DNA of 47,209 bases from positions 1 through 47,209 of the forward strand of contig JAFNXL010000043.1 in NCBI GenBank assembly GCA_017379075.1, read 5' to 3'. This DNA is from Bacteroidaceae bacterium (GTDB lineage: Bacteria > Bacteroidota > Bacteroidia > Bacteroidales > Bacteroidaceae). The notes beneath the pieces were generated by a model. That model saw only the letters and a program-made list of their open reading frames with translations, was not told where the DNA came from and searched no databases. Positions 8,294 to 17,326 of this stretch are shown here, piece after piece (the stretch's first letter is position 1; every line of letters begins with the position of its first letter). The position numbers and the translations under genes were made by a program.

Positions 8294-8313
8294 TACTTTA
8301 CTTATTTTCTATG

Positions 8314-8345
8314 CAAATTTACATCATTATCCTTAAAAGGACAAA
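8314..8345 (-). promoter_or_regulatory. Promoter of the MBL-fold gene
   Basis: On the minus strand, TTTG (8342-8345), a 20-base spacer and TAAATTTG (8314-8321) match the Bacteroidota consensus. The leader is about 13 bases. Confidence 0.8.
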
Positions 8346-8385
8346 TTTTTGCCACACTTTATGTACAAACGGTAACACTATATCA

Positions 8386-8429
8386 GAAAGAAAAGCAATG
8401 CAGCGAGTGATATAGCCACCCGCTGCATT
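8386..8429 (-). terminator. Terminator of the tricorn-like gene
   Basis: AATGCAGCG (8397-8405) pairs with CGCTGCATT (8421-8429) over a 15-base loop. On the minus strand the stem is followed by GCTTTTCTTTC. It lies 26 bases after the stop codon of the tricorn-like protease gene. Confidence 0.75.
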
Positions 8430-8455
8430 ATATAGTATAATATTTGCCTAAAGTA

Positions 8456-11400
8456 TTACTTCATCAACTCCTTAACCGCAGTTTGTATCTGGGTGTCGTT
8501 GCCCTTGAGCATATCTTCGGGTGTAACATAACACTCAATGTCTGGCTGAAGCTGCTGGTTCTCGAGGTAATTGCCACGGTTGTCCTTTGCTCCTACCTGG
8601 GGAATACCGAACGTGTAAGAGCCGATATTCTCCCACCATACTGCAGTCATGGTACCGGGTACGGGTGCGCCAATCAGCTTGCCGATTCCCATTTCCTTAT
8701 AAAGCCATGGTGTGCCGTGTGCATTGGAATAGTTGTCTTCGCAGACCAACATACAAGAGGGTTTTACCCATCTCTCATAGGGATCATTGCCAACAAACTT
8801 GCCTCGGGGTGTGTATTGTGAATATACTTTTCCTGAAAGGGCAATGCAGACATCATTGTGCAACCAACCTCCTCCATTATGACGTGTATCCACAATTACC
8901 GCATCACGCATTCTGTTCTTTTCAGAAAGCAGATTCTTATAAAAGTCGTGGAAAGAGTCTCCATCCATTGCCTTGATATGCACATAGGCCAACTTACCTT
9001 GCGACAGACTGTCCACCATGTGTTCGTTGCGGCGCACCCAGCGTTTGTAGAGCAATGTACTCTGGCGACCCCAAGAAATGGGACGTACCACCACATCAAG
9101 TTTCTTACCCTTGACAGTAAGACGGGTTGCCTTGCCAGCCTTACCGGCCAAGAGTTGGCAGTAATCCGTATTGGCCTCTATCTTCTGTCCGTCAATGGCG
9201 GTAATCAACGAACCGGGTTTTACATCGGGATTCACATCCAAAGGACCACCGGGGAGAATTTCAGCAACCTTCAGTCCATCGCCCTGATAGGTTTCATCCA
9301 GCAGCAAGCCAAGTTCAGCCACAGGCAAACGGCTGGAAGAAGCATGATAACGGCAACCTGTGTGGCTTACGTTCAACTCTCCGAGAAGTTCACTGGCCAT
9401 TTCAGAAAAGTCATAACCATTATTGATATGGGGAAGGAAACGCTTGTAGGTTGTATAAAGTGAATCCCAATCCGCACCGTTCATTCCTGGATCATAAAGT
9501 TTCTCTTTGGTCTGGCGCCAAATATGCTCAAAGTTATAAGCCTGGGTCTTTGCAGGTTGGTTAATGACAAAGGCTTCAAAAGGAATGGTCTTTACAGAAG
9601 AAGTCTGGAGATCCAACTTGCATAGCGAACCACCAGGACCCACAAAATAGCAGTTCCTGCCCTCTCGGTCGGGTTGCAAAGAACGGGCATCAATACGGGC
9701 CATCTTCATTTCTGTACGCTCATCAAGGAAATCGCGCATCCACAAGGCCATTCCACCATTGTATGGCGCAATATAATAAAGACGGGTACCATCATTATTC
9801 ATCACGGCATCTGACAAATGTGAAGACTGGAAGGTAAGCCTCATCGTACGTCCATCCAAATTATCCAACTGCAGTTTCAAAGGTTCTGGCTTCTTTTCCT
9901 TATCCGCACTGTCCTTCTTTTCTTCATTCTTCTTGCCTTTCAGTTTTTCCGCCTCTTCCTGAATGGCGCGGTCTTCACGGTTCATTCTGAACTTGTCATA
10001 GGCTTCGGTATCAAAGAAAGTGATATAGACATCGCTGTGAGCGCCCCAGCTTCCGTGGCTGCGGTAACCAGCTCTGTCGCTACCAAAAATCATAGCCTTT
10101 CCACCCATCACCCATTTGGGACGTGAGTCCGTATAACCACTTTGCGTCAGGTTAACCGGTTCTGATTTGCCGTCGGCAGGAACAAGCGCCACATCGCCAC
10201 TATTCCATCCACCCACGCCTATATAGTCAGCCAAAATCCATTTGCTGTCCGGGCTCCATGTGAAATATTGATCACCGTCTGAATATGAATAAGCATATTT
10301 GGCATCCATTGCCGTATGAATCTTACCAGACTTCAAATCAATAACACGTATCGCTTCACGGTTCTCCAGATAGGCCACCTTCTTACCGTCAGGGCTATAG
10401 CTGGGTTGAAAACTTGTGGTCACACCATCTGTAAGACATTTTTCCTTAATGTCGGTACAATAGGTCATGACTGGCTCCTTGTCATTGGCGATTTCGGATT
10501 CATAAATGCTCCAGATTCCACCGCGCTCGCTGTCATAGACAACCGCACGACCGTCGGCACGGAAATCGACTCTGCGCTCACGCTCGGGAGTCTGGGTTAT
10601 CTGTTTGGTGGTATTGAAGTCCATTGTGGTGACATAGACATCGCCATTCATGATAAAGGCAACTTCTTTGCCATTGGGCGAAACGGCCACATGAGTGGCT
10701 CCACCAGAGCTGAGACTACGAATAATTTTATCGGGATCCAAATCAGTCATAATACGCACATCCACCTTAGAGGGTTTTCCTCCTGGTGCTTGTGTGTAAA
10801 GTTCACCATTGTAGGCATAAGACAATATGCCATTGTCAGAAATGGTGAGATAACGTACGGGATTTCCCTTGAAGTGGGTCAATTGGGTACGGCTACCGTC
10901 AAGCGTTGAGTGATATACATTGAACGTGCCATCCTGTTCGCTCAAATAATAATAGCTGTTTCCATCTGGCGCCCAAACGGGGTTACGGTCCTCGCCTTCA
11001 AAGGTGGTCATACGCTTATAAGCATCTCCTTGCTTCATGTATATGTCACGGGTGATACTGCTGGTATGATGCTTGCGCCATGGGTCTTCATATCCCTTTA
11101 CATTATTATATAATATACGGCCATCCTTAGCCATACTGATATGATCCATGGAAAGCGCAGAAAAAAGCACCTGTCGCCCACCCTTCTTGCTTACTTTATA
11201 CAAACGAGTGAAAGTATTGCCCGGAAAAGTGAGTTCCTGAACGGTTGGGTTACCGGCTCTGCGTATCAAAAGTGTCTCACCATCGAGCCACCCTGCTGGA
11301 TACTCATTGAAAGAATGTGTGGTAACACGACTGGCTGTTCCACCATAGGCAGACATGATAAACACATCCATTGAACCTTCACGATTGCTGCAAAAGGCAA

Positions 11401-11638
11401 GCTCTGTACCGTCAGGGCTCCACATAGGATGTCCTTCATAGCTTTCATTGGTGGTCAACTGCTTTGCGTATCCGCCTTGCACAGGTACCGTATACAGGTT
11501 ACCCATATAAGAAAAAGCAATCTGCTTACCATCGGGAGAGATTGACCCACCCCTCATCCACAATGGTTCGGTTGTCTGAGCAAAGGCTGATGCCCCTATC
11601 GACAGGCTCAGAAAGAATGATAATGTTTTTTTTCTCAT
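8456..11638 (-). CDS. Secreted tricorn-like S41 protease
   Basis: The start MRKKTLSFFLSLSIGASAFAQ (11638) gives a clean signal peptide, so it is preferred to a start four codons upstream; length is about 1060 residues. The N-terminal two-thirds is a PD40/WD40-like propeller with repeats such as PVWAPDGNSYYYLS and FTWSPDSKWILADY. A Lys/Glu-rich linker (near residue 600) and a second propeller follow. The C-terminal third holds a PDZ-like segment (KPGSLITAIDGQKIEANTD) and the tricorn/S41 core. The likely nucleophile is the Ser in EDNYSNAHG (about residue 971). It probably degrades peptides in the periplasm. It lies 29 bases after the ttcA-like gene, probably in one transcript. Confidence 0.88.
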   Translation of the reverse strand: MRKKTLSFFLSLSIGASAFAQTTEPLWMRGGSISPDGKQIAFSYMGNLYTVPVQGGYAKQLTTNESYEGHPMWSPDGTELAFCSNREGSMDVFIMSAYGGTASRVTTHSFNEYPAGWLDGETLLIRRAGNPTVQELTFPGNTFTRLYKVSKKGGRQVLFSALSMDHISMAKDGRILYNNVKGYEDPWRKHHTSSITRDIYMKQGDAYKRMTTFEGEDRNPVWAPDGNSYYYLSEQDGTFNVYHSTLDGSRTQLTHFKGNPVRYLTISDNGILSYAYNGELYTQAPGGKPSKVDVRIMTDLDPDKIIRSLSSGGATHVAVSPNGKEVAFIMNGDVYVTTMDFNTTKQITQTPERERRVDFRADGRAVVYDSERGGIWSIYESEIANDKEPVMTYCTDIKEKCLTDGVTTSFQPSYSPDGKKVAYLENREAIRVIDLKSGKIHTAMDAKYAYSYSDGDQYFTWSPDSKWILADYIGVGGWNSGDVALVPADGKSEPVNLTQSGYTDSRPKWVMGGKAMIFGSDRAGYRSHGSWGAHSDVYITFFDTEAYDKFRMNREDRAIQEEAEKLKGKKNEEKKDSADKEKKPEPLKLQLDNLDGRTMRLTFQSSHLSDAVMNNDGTRLYYIAPYNGGMALWMRDFLDERTEMKMARIDARSLQPDREGRNCYFVGPGGSLCKLDLQTSSVKTIPFEAFVINQPAKTQAYNFEHIWRQTKEKLYDPGMNGADWDSLYTTYKRFLPHINNGYDFSEMASELLGELNVSHTGCRYHASSSRLPVAELGLLLDETYQGDGLKVAEILPGGPLDVNPDVKPGSLITAIDGQKIEANTDYCQLLAGKAGKATRLTVKGKKLDVVVRPISWGRQSTLLYKRWVRRNEHMVDSLSQGKLAYVHIKAMDGDSFHDFYKNLLSEKNRMRDAVIVDTRHNGGGWLHNDVCIALSGKVYSQYTPRGKFVGNDPYERWVKPSCMLVCEDNYSNAHGTPWLYKEMGIGKLIGAPVPGTMTAVWWENIGSYTFGIPQVGAKDNRGNYLENQQLQPDIECYVTPEDMLKGNDTQIQTAVKELMK

Positions 11639-11667
11639 TGTATTATACATGGTTTATATTTATTAAT

Positions 11668-12366
11668 CTAAAGTTTCCACGTCTTTTCAATTGCATGCCA
11701 CATACTCTGACGCGCCTCGGGATGTAGTCCGGAAAGCAACGACAATGTCTTTTCCGTTGCACTGCGCTTGGTTGTGTCTTCATAAGGGCAGGGCGTAATC
11801 TGACGAACTAGTTCCTTCTCTTCTGCATAATGTGAGATGAGGACTTCGGGAACAAGACAAAGCGGACGGATTAGCGTTACCGGGTAATGTTCCATGGACA
11901 TGGACGGCGCCATGGAATGGAACGATCCTTCATAGACAAGATTCATCAGCATGGTAACTAGAAAGTCGTCCATGTGATGTCCAAAGGCAACTTTGTTGAA
12001 TCCGTTTTCCTTTGCAAAAGAAAAAAGAGCCTTTCTACGATACCGCGCACAAAGGAAGCACTTTGTCTTTCGGCCATCAGTGGTCTCGTCAAAAGAAGTA
12101 TTCAACACATTAAGCTTTATGCCAAGACCATTACAAAAATCCCTCAAGTAAGCAATATCTGTCACATACGGCACATTAGTCATTACAACATGCACTGCCT
12201 CAACAGAAATCGAGGGTTTGAAAATGCGCGCACGCTCTGCCATAAGACGCGCCATTACAAGAGAATCCTTGCCCCCTGAAAGAGCAAGAAGAATCTTGTC
12301 ACCATCAGCCAACAACGCATATCCAGTGCAAGCTTTATTAAAAAGACGTCTGATTCGGCTATCCAT
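11668..12366 (-). CDS. TtcA-like tRNA 2-thiocytidine synthetase
   Basis: This 232-residue cytoplasmic PP-loop ATP pyrophosphatase has the signature SGGKDS at residues 30-35. It has a CxxC pair, C103 and C106 (CFLCARYRR), matching the TtcA pattern CxxCxRxRR, and HHMDD at 130-134. TtcA adenylates C32 of some tRNAs and inserts sulphur using a labile iron-sulphur cluster. The protein is shorter than E. coli TtcA (about 310), as is common for Bacteroidota members, so exact substrate assignment is by family only. The ATG at 12366 is preferred over a GTG one codon earlier. The -7 box is at 12401-12408. The tricorn-like gene follows 29 bases downstream. Confidence 0.82.
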   Translation of the reverse strand: MDSRIRRLFNKACTGYALLADGDKILLALSGGKDSLVMARLMAERARIFKPSISVEAVHVVMTNVPYVTDIAYLRDFCNGLGIKLNVLNTSFDETTDGRKTKCFLCARYRRKALFSFAKENGFNKVAFGHHMDDFLVTMLMNLVYEGSFHSMAPSMSMEHYPVTLIRPLCLVPEVLISHYAEEKELVRQITPCPYEDTTKRSATEKTLSLLSGLHPEARQSMWHAIEKTWKL

Positions 12367-12400
12367 CACACCAAAAGGTGTACAAATTCGTTAATTTCTA

Positions 12401-12408
12401 CAAAGATA
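12401..12408 (-). promoter_or_regulatory. -7 box of the ttcA-like operon
   Basis: TATCTTTG on the minus strand matches TAnnTTTG and lies 35 bases from the start codon. No TTTG -33 box is seen at standard spacing. Confidence 0.5.
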
Positions 12409-12469
12409 ATGGAAATATTTTATTCTTGGGGTAAAACTCCTCTAAAAGATGCATTTACATAGACGTTTT

Positions 12470-12501
12470 TTTGTCATAAGGAAGATAATTGCGTAAATTT
12501 G
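12470..12501 (+). promoter_or_regulatory. Promoter of the Gfo/Idh/MocA gene
   Basis: TTTG (12470-12473), a 20-base spacer and TAAATTTG (12494-12501) give a full consensus match. The start would be near 12508, with a leader of about 22 bases. It is divergent from the ttcA-like promoter. Confidence 0.8.
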
Positions 12502-12529
12502 CATTGACAACTAATTTAATGACAGAATT

Positions 12530-13507
12530 ATGAACCATAAAATAGGAATTTTGGGCGCCGGAAGAATTGCTCACAAGATGGCATATACGGTTTCTCAAAT
12601 GGAAGGATATGAAATTGCAGCTGTAGCCTCACGCTCACAGGAAAACGCGGACAACTTTGCCCGACAATACGGCATTGGAAAAGCCTATAATAGTTATGAA
12701 GCGCTTGTTGCTGACCCGGAAATAGAACTGGTATACATTGCCACGCCCCACTCTCACCACTACAATCATGCCATGCTTTGCTTACAAAACAAGAAGCCCG
12801 TATTGTGCGAAAAGTCTTTTACCACAACAGCATGGGAAGCGGAAGAGCTTTTTGCCACAGCCAAAGAGAATGGTGTTTTTATAACAGAAGCCATCTGGAC
12901 AAGATACATGCCTTTGTCACAAAAGATTACCGAGCTGGCCAATAGTGGCATTATCGGCACACCAAGAACACTATCGGCCAACCTTTGTTATCCGGTAGCT
13001 GACAAGGAACGCCTGATACGTGCCGACCTGGGCGGAGGCGCATTGCTGGACATTGGCACATACACCCTTCACTTTGCGGCAATGGTATTCGGAACAGAAG
13101 TGGAACGCACCGTATCTTCGTGTACATTGACAGATTCCAGGGTAGACGCTCAGGGTAATATCACACAATTCTTCACCCGTGACCGCATTGCCGTTCTCTA
13201 CAGCAGTATTTTTGCGCGTAGCGACAGAAAAGGCATTGTATCTGGAGACAAAGGATATATTGTGGTGGAAAACATCAACAATCCGCAAGTTGCCCGGGTC
13301 TATGACGGATTTGACAATCTCATTGAAGAACATTATGCACCACAACAGATAACCGGATTTGAATACCAGGTACAAGCTTGCTTTGACGCACTTGCCACAG
13401 GAGCCATAGAAACGCCCTTTATCCCACATGCCGAAACAATCCGGATGATGAGAATTATGGATGACCTTCGTAAAGAATGGGGCGTAAAATTCCCCGCAGA
13501 CAAATAA
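12530..13507 (+). CDS. Gfo/Idh/MocA-family oxidoreductase
   Basis: This 325-residue NAD(P)-dependent dehydrogenase has an N-terminal Rossmann fold starting IGILGAGRIAHKM (GxGxxA at 9-14). The family's catalytic-lysine motif EKP appears as E94-K95-S96, and GGGALLDIGTYTLHF opens the C-terminal domain. The closest recognised branch is the dihydrodiol-dehydrogenase-like group, which acts on sugars or cyclic diols. The substrate cannot be deduced. Proline to serine in the EKP motif is a mild variation. It is the first gene of a likely plus-strand operon with the unknown protein 31 bases downstream and the DUF389 gene. Confidence 0.88.
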   Translation: MNHKIGILGAGRIAHKMAYTVSQMEGYEIAAVASRSQENADNFARQYGIGKAYNSYEALVADPEIELVYIATPHSHHYNHAMLCLQNKKPVLCEKSFTTTAWEAEELFATAKENGVFITEAIWTRYMPLSQKITELANSGIIGTPRTLSANLCYPVADKERLIRADLGGGALLDIGTYTLHFAAMVFGTEVERTVSSCTLTDSRVDAQGNITQFFTRDRIAVLYSSIFARSDRKGIVSGDKGYIVVENINNPQVARVYDGFDNLIEEHYAPQQITGFEYQVQACFDALATGAIETPFIPHAETIRMMRIMDDLRKEWGVKFPADK

Positions 13508-13538
13508 CAACAATGAACAATCCCCAAAAGAAATAATT

Positions 13539-14087
13539 ATGGATGCAATTGAAAACCACCTGAAAATATACGAAGACAGACTTTGCAAGGACCTGATACG
13601 CCAATGTACCTCATACAACATTCTTGAAAACAAATTGTTGGAATCGGAAGACATAGACAACTACTGGAAACGCATAGCACCGGAATATCTTGCAGATGCG
13701 GTGCTTCAGGTACGCGAATACCCTCTGGTTTCCGTTGCCTGGGCAGCCTACCTAGGCATGGGAGTGGCTCATCTTTGGGACACGAAATGGAACGAGGCAC
13801 AAAACATGCCATATACAGACTTTTATGGTGACAAAGGCTTCGACAACATGGACGACCATATCATGAGCCAGGTCTTGGGCGTTGATATAGAATCGCTGCA
13901 CGCCACAACACTTGCAAAAATTGTGCAAAACCTGGCAAGAAAGGCAGTATCGGCAATATATCACGAGAACGTGGAGCCACAAACGAAAATGGCCTACCTT
14001 CTGTTCGCAAGCACCAGTCATGTTATGTTCAAAATAGGAGCAGCCATAGAACTATACCGCCTGGGATATAAATTTGAAAAGTTATGA
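13539..14087 (+). CDS. Uncharacterised 182-residue protein
   Basis: I do not recognise this family. It is a soluble, mostly helical 182-residue protein with no signal peptide and no catalytic motif I can name. Conserved-looking stretches are VSVAWAAYLGMGVAHLWD (around residue 67) and a hydrophobic C-terminal helix with HVMFKIGAAIELYRLGYKF. Its stop overlaps the start of the DUF389 gene (ATGA, 14084-14087), which implies translational coupling and possibly a shared role with that membrane protein. Codon use resembles its neighbours. Confidence 0.75.
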   Translation: MDAIENHLKIYEDRLCKDLIRQCTSYNILENKLLESEDIDNYWKRIAPEYLADAVLQVREYPLVSVAWAAYLGMGVAHLWDTKWNEAQNMPYTDFYGDKGFDNMDDHIMSQVLGVDIESLHATTLAKIVQNLARKAVSAIYHENVEPQTKMAYLLFASTSHVMFKIGAAIELYRLGYKFEKL

Positions 14088-15478
14088 TCAACAACAAAAA
14101 AAAGCCTCTGACATGGGAACAACGCTTCAAGCGCCTCATTCACTTTGGACATGACAAGGCGCCTGAAACAGAAATTGTACAATCCATCAGCGAAGGAGTG
14201 GAATTTCATGGAGCAAGACTATGGATTCTTGTGCTGGCTGTATTCGTCGCTTCATTAGGACTGAATACGAACAGTGCTGCCGTTATCATCGGTGCAATGC
14301 TTATATCTCCGCTCATGGGTCCCATAATCGGAATGGGCTTTGGAGTTGGAATCTACGACTTTGAATTGTTCAAACGTTCTGCCCGAAATTACATCATCAC
14401 AACAACATTCAGTGTTGCAACAGCCTGCCTATATTTCCTCATATCCCCACTGGATGAGGCTCAATCGGAACTTCTGGCACGCACCTCTCCCACGATATAT
14501 GATGTATGCATCGCTTTATGCGGAGGTCTTGCAGGCATAATAGCCCTAAGCAGCAGAAGCCAAAGGGCAGGAAATGTGATACCAGGCGTGGCCATAGCCA
14601 CTGCGCTGATGCCACCCTTATGTACGGTTGGATATGGCATAGCCCTCGGAAACTGGGTATTTGCAGCCGGCGCATTCTACCTTTACCTGATCAACACGGT
14701 GTTCATTGCCCTAAGTACATTTCTTGGAGCAGCCTTTATTCTTAAACTCAATAAAAAAAAGCAGGTAGACAAGAGTAAAGAAAAACAGGTAAGGCGAATT
14801 ATCAGCGCAATAGCCCTCCTCACCATTATTCCAAGTATCTACCTCACGTTCGACATCATTAAAAAGACAGTTTACGAGCAGAATATCAGAGAGTTTATAC
14901 AGTCCGAATTCACCTTCAAACACTCGCAAGTATTAAACTATACTTCAGATTATCAAAGCAAAAGCCTACGCATTATGATGGTAGGCGAACCGATTGATAC
15001 CACTGGCATCAATTTCCTGACAGATAGAATGCACAACTATCATATTCAAGACACCAAGTTGGAAATAGTACAAAGTGGGTCACGAATAAACGAAAAGGAG
15101 ATACTTTCGCTTGTCAACAACATGTATGACAAGAAAATCTCAAACCAAAACCAATCTGAAAAACGTATCCATGAACTAGAAATGATACTTTCATCTTACA
15201 AAATGGAAGATGGCAAAGCCCTATCACTCTACCCTGAACTAAACGCACTCTGTCCCGAGGTAAATACAATTACATGGCTACGCGGAAAAACTGCATTCAA
15301 AAACGAGGGTGAAGTTGCAGACAGCTCTTCACACATGATACTCGTAACCACAGACAGTGTACTACCATCCGAGACCATCACAACGCTTACCAACTGGCTG
15401 AAACAACGAACGGGAATACCCTATCTCGGTGTACTCTTCCAACAAATCAAAGAAGAAGAAACAATTAATCCTAATTGA
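14084..15478 (+). CDS. DUF389-family membrane protein
   Basis: This 464-residue protein has an N-terminal cytoplasmic stretch (about 1-45) and then about six hydrophobic segments (residues 48-225). These include the DUF389 signatures TNSAAVIIGAMLISPLMGPI and VIPGVAIATALMPPLCTVGY. A soluble C-terminal region (about 240-464) follows. DUF389 proteins are inner-membrane proteins of unknown function. The start overlaps the stop of the upstream unknown gene by four bases. The GH20 gene begins 16 bases after its stop, so the three genes are probably co-transcribed. Confidence 0.88.
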   Translation: MINNKKKPLTWEQRFKRLIHFGHDKAPETEIVQSISEGVEFHGARLWILVLAVFVASLGLNTNSAAVIIGAMLISPLMGPIIGMGFGVGIYDFELFKRSARNYIITTTFSVATACLYFLISPLDEAQSELLARTSPTIYDVCIALCGGLAGIIALSSRSQRAGNVIPGVAIATALMPPLCTVGYGIALGNWVFAAGAFYLYLINTVFIALSTFLGAAFILKLNKKKQVDKSKEKQVRRIISAIALLTIIPSIYLTFDIIKKTVYEQNIREFIQSEFTFKHSQVLNYTSDYQSKSLRIMMVGEPIDTTGINFLTDRMHNYHIQDTKLEIVQSGSRINEKEILSLVNNMYDKKISNQNQSEKRIHELEMILSSYKMEDGKALSLYPELNALCPEVNTITWLRGKTAFKNEGEVADSSSHMILVTTDSVLPSETITTLTNWLKQRTGIPYLGVLFQQIKEEETINPN

Positions 15479-15494
15479 TAATAATCTTGTGATA

Positions 15495-17225
15495 ATGAAA
15501 AAGGCGCTTTTAATCATAACGTCTCTGTTTTCGTTGGTATTGACAATAAATGCCTCACAGTTTGTAAACCTCACCCCAATGCCAAAACATATAACTGTGG
15601 CAGAAGGTGCGTACAAATTGCCCGAGTCATATAGTATCAACGCCAAACATCTGCCCGACAGTATCTGCGTTGAAGCTGAAAAGTTTGTCCAGGCAATTCT
15701 GAAAACAACAGGTTGCAAAGCAAGAATAACAAGCAAAAAGAAAGCTGACATTGAAATGTACCTTGACACCAATCTGCCTAACGAAGGATACAAATTGAGC
15801 GTCACAAAGAAAAAGATTCAAATCAGTGCCTCTACAACAAGTGGATTCTTCTATGCTTTCCAAACCATAAAGAAGATTATGCCAGCCCATGTGATGGCAG
15901 GCCTTAACCCAGAACAGGCACAAGCGATTATACCGACATTTCAAACTGATAAACGACCCACCATTCCGTGCGTTGAAATATACGACGAACCAAGATTCTG
16001 GTATCGCGGATTCATGCTCGACTGTGGTCGACATTTCTTTACTGTAGATGAGATCAAGCATATTCTGAACGGAATGGCCATGTACAAATTGAATTATTTC
16101 CACTGGCATCTGACAGAAGACCAAGGGTGGAGATTCGAGGTAAAGAAATATCCGAAGCTAACCTCTATCGGCTCGGTGGCAAGCGATTGCAGAATGAATG
16201 ACATGGAAAAAGGATATTATTGGTTGGGCAAACCTTATGGTCCCTTTTTCTACACACAAGAAGATTGCCGTGAAATTGTTGAATACGCACGCAATCTGCA
16301 TATTGAGGTCATTCCGGAAATCGATATGCCAGGACACATCATGGCCGCACTTGCCGCATACCCAGAATTCAGTTGCACACCAGAAGGAGAGCATAAAGTA
16401 CAGACCTATCAAGGCGGTGTCTGGGCCGATGTGCTGAATGTTGGTGACCCGAAGGCTGTACAATTTGCCCGTGATGTGCTTACAGAAGTCATGGATGTTT
16501 TCCCAGGAAAATTCGTTCATATTGGAGGAGACGAATGTCCCACTTCTGCATGGGAGAAGAATAAGCTCTGCCAAGTACAATTAGAAAACTTGATAAAAGA
16601 AGGAAAGATAAAAGATCTGGGAAAAGACAATAAACACCGTTTCCGTCCGCTGCAAAGCCATTTCATTGTGGAAATGAACAACCACATTAAAGCACGCGGA
16701 AAACAAATGATTCTATGGAACGAAAGTGTAACTGCAGCCGGAGCAGACTTGGAACTTATCAAATCCACCGGTGCTACTATTTTTTGCTGGAATCCCTGTC
16801 AGCAGGGAGCTGCTATCGCCTCATCGCTTGGGCTGGATGCTGTAATAACCGAATGGGGACCAGGATGCTATTACATCAACCGCAAACAACATGACGGAGC
16901 GGAAGAACCAGGAGCAGCCGGTTCTGGTGGAAAGAACGACCAGCTTCCCGCTGTCTACGCCTACAAACCCATACCTGACAAAGTAACAGATCCTGCATTA
17001 AAAAAGCACTACGCAGGTGTACAAGCCACTTTTTGGACAGAACACGTTTCAGACATCAGATACTGCGATTATCTTGCTTTTCCACGTCTCTTGGCTGTTG
17101 CAGAAAGTGCATGGAGCCCCGAAGAGAAAAAAGATTTGGAAAGTCTACGCAAACGATTTACCGCTGACACTTTACTATTTGACCTTACTGGCAGACTTTA
17201 CGGGAAACATTACCTGCTAAAATGA
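15495..17225 (+). CDS. GH20 beta-N-acetylhexosaminidase
   Basis: The start MKKALLIITSLFSLVLTINA (15495) supplies a signal peptide; an in-frame ATG at 15429 lies inside the preceding gene and is rejected. Length is 576 residues. The N-terminal GH20b domain (about 22-150) precedes the catalytic barrel, with LDCGRHFFTVDEIKHIL, the FHWHLTEDQGWR segment, and the catalytic pair D346-E347 in HIGGDECP. The enzyme removes terminal beta-linked GlcNAc or GalNAc from glycans by substrate-assisted catalysis, probably in the periplasm or at the surface. It ends before a large hairpin shared with convergent fabI. Confidence 0.95.
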   Translation: MKKALLIITSLFSLVLTINASQFVNLTPMPKHITVAEGAYKLPESYSINAKHLPDSICVEAEKFVQAILKTTGCKARITSKKKADIEMYLDTNLPNEGYKLSVTKKKIQISASTTSGFFYAFQTIKKIMPAHVMAGLNPEQAQAIIPTFQTDKRPTIPCVEIYDEPRFWYRGFMLDCGRHFFTVDEIKHILNGMAMYKLNYFHWHLTEDQGWRFEVKKYPKLTSIGSVASDCRMNDMEKGYYWLGKPYGPFFYTQEDCREIVEYARNLHIEVIPEIDMPGHIMAALAAYPEFSCTPEGEHKVQTYQGGVWADVLNVGDPKAVQFARDVLTEVMDVFPGKFVHIGGDECPTSAWEKNKLCQVQLENLIKEGKIKDLGKDNKHRFRPLQSHFIVEMNNHIKARGKQMILWNESVTAAGADLELIKSTGATIFCWNPCQQGAAIASSLGLDAVITEWGPGCYYINRKQHDGAEEPGAAGSGGKNDQLPAVYAYKPIPDKVTDPALKKHYAGVQATFWTEHVSDIRYCDYLAFPRLLAVAESAWSPEEKKDLESLRKRFTADTLLFDLTGRLYGKHYLLK

Positions 17226-17264
17226 GAAGAGTGACAGCAGATTAAGAGAGACCAGCATACAATT

Positions 17265-17314
17265 ATCCCCCGGAACGTAAGAAAAAGAGAAATTGCTTAC
17301 GTAATCCGGGGGAT
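17265..17314. terminator. Shared hairpin between convergent genes
   Basis: ATCCCCCGGA and ACGTAAG (17265-17281) pair with CTTACGT and TCCGGGGGAT (17296-17314), with a two-base bulge and a 14-base loop. It lies between the ends of the GH20 gene and fabI and probably serves both. T-tracts are weak on either side. Confidence 0.7.
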
Positions 17315-17326
17315 ATATTTATGCGA

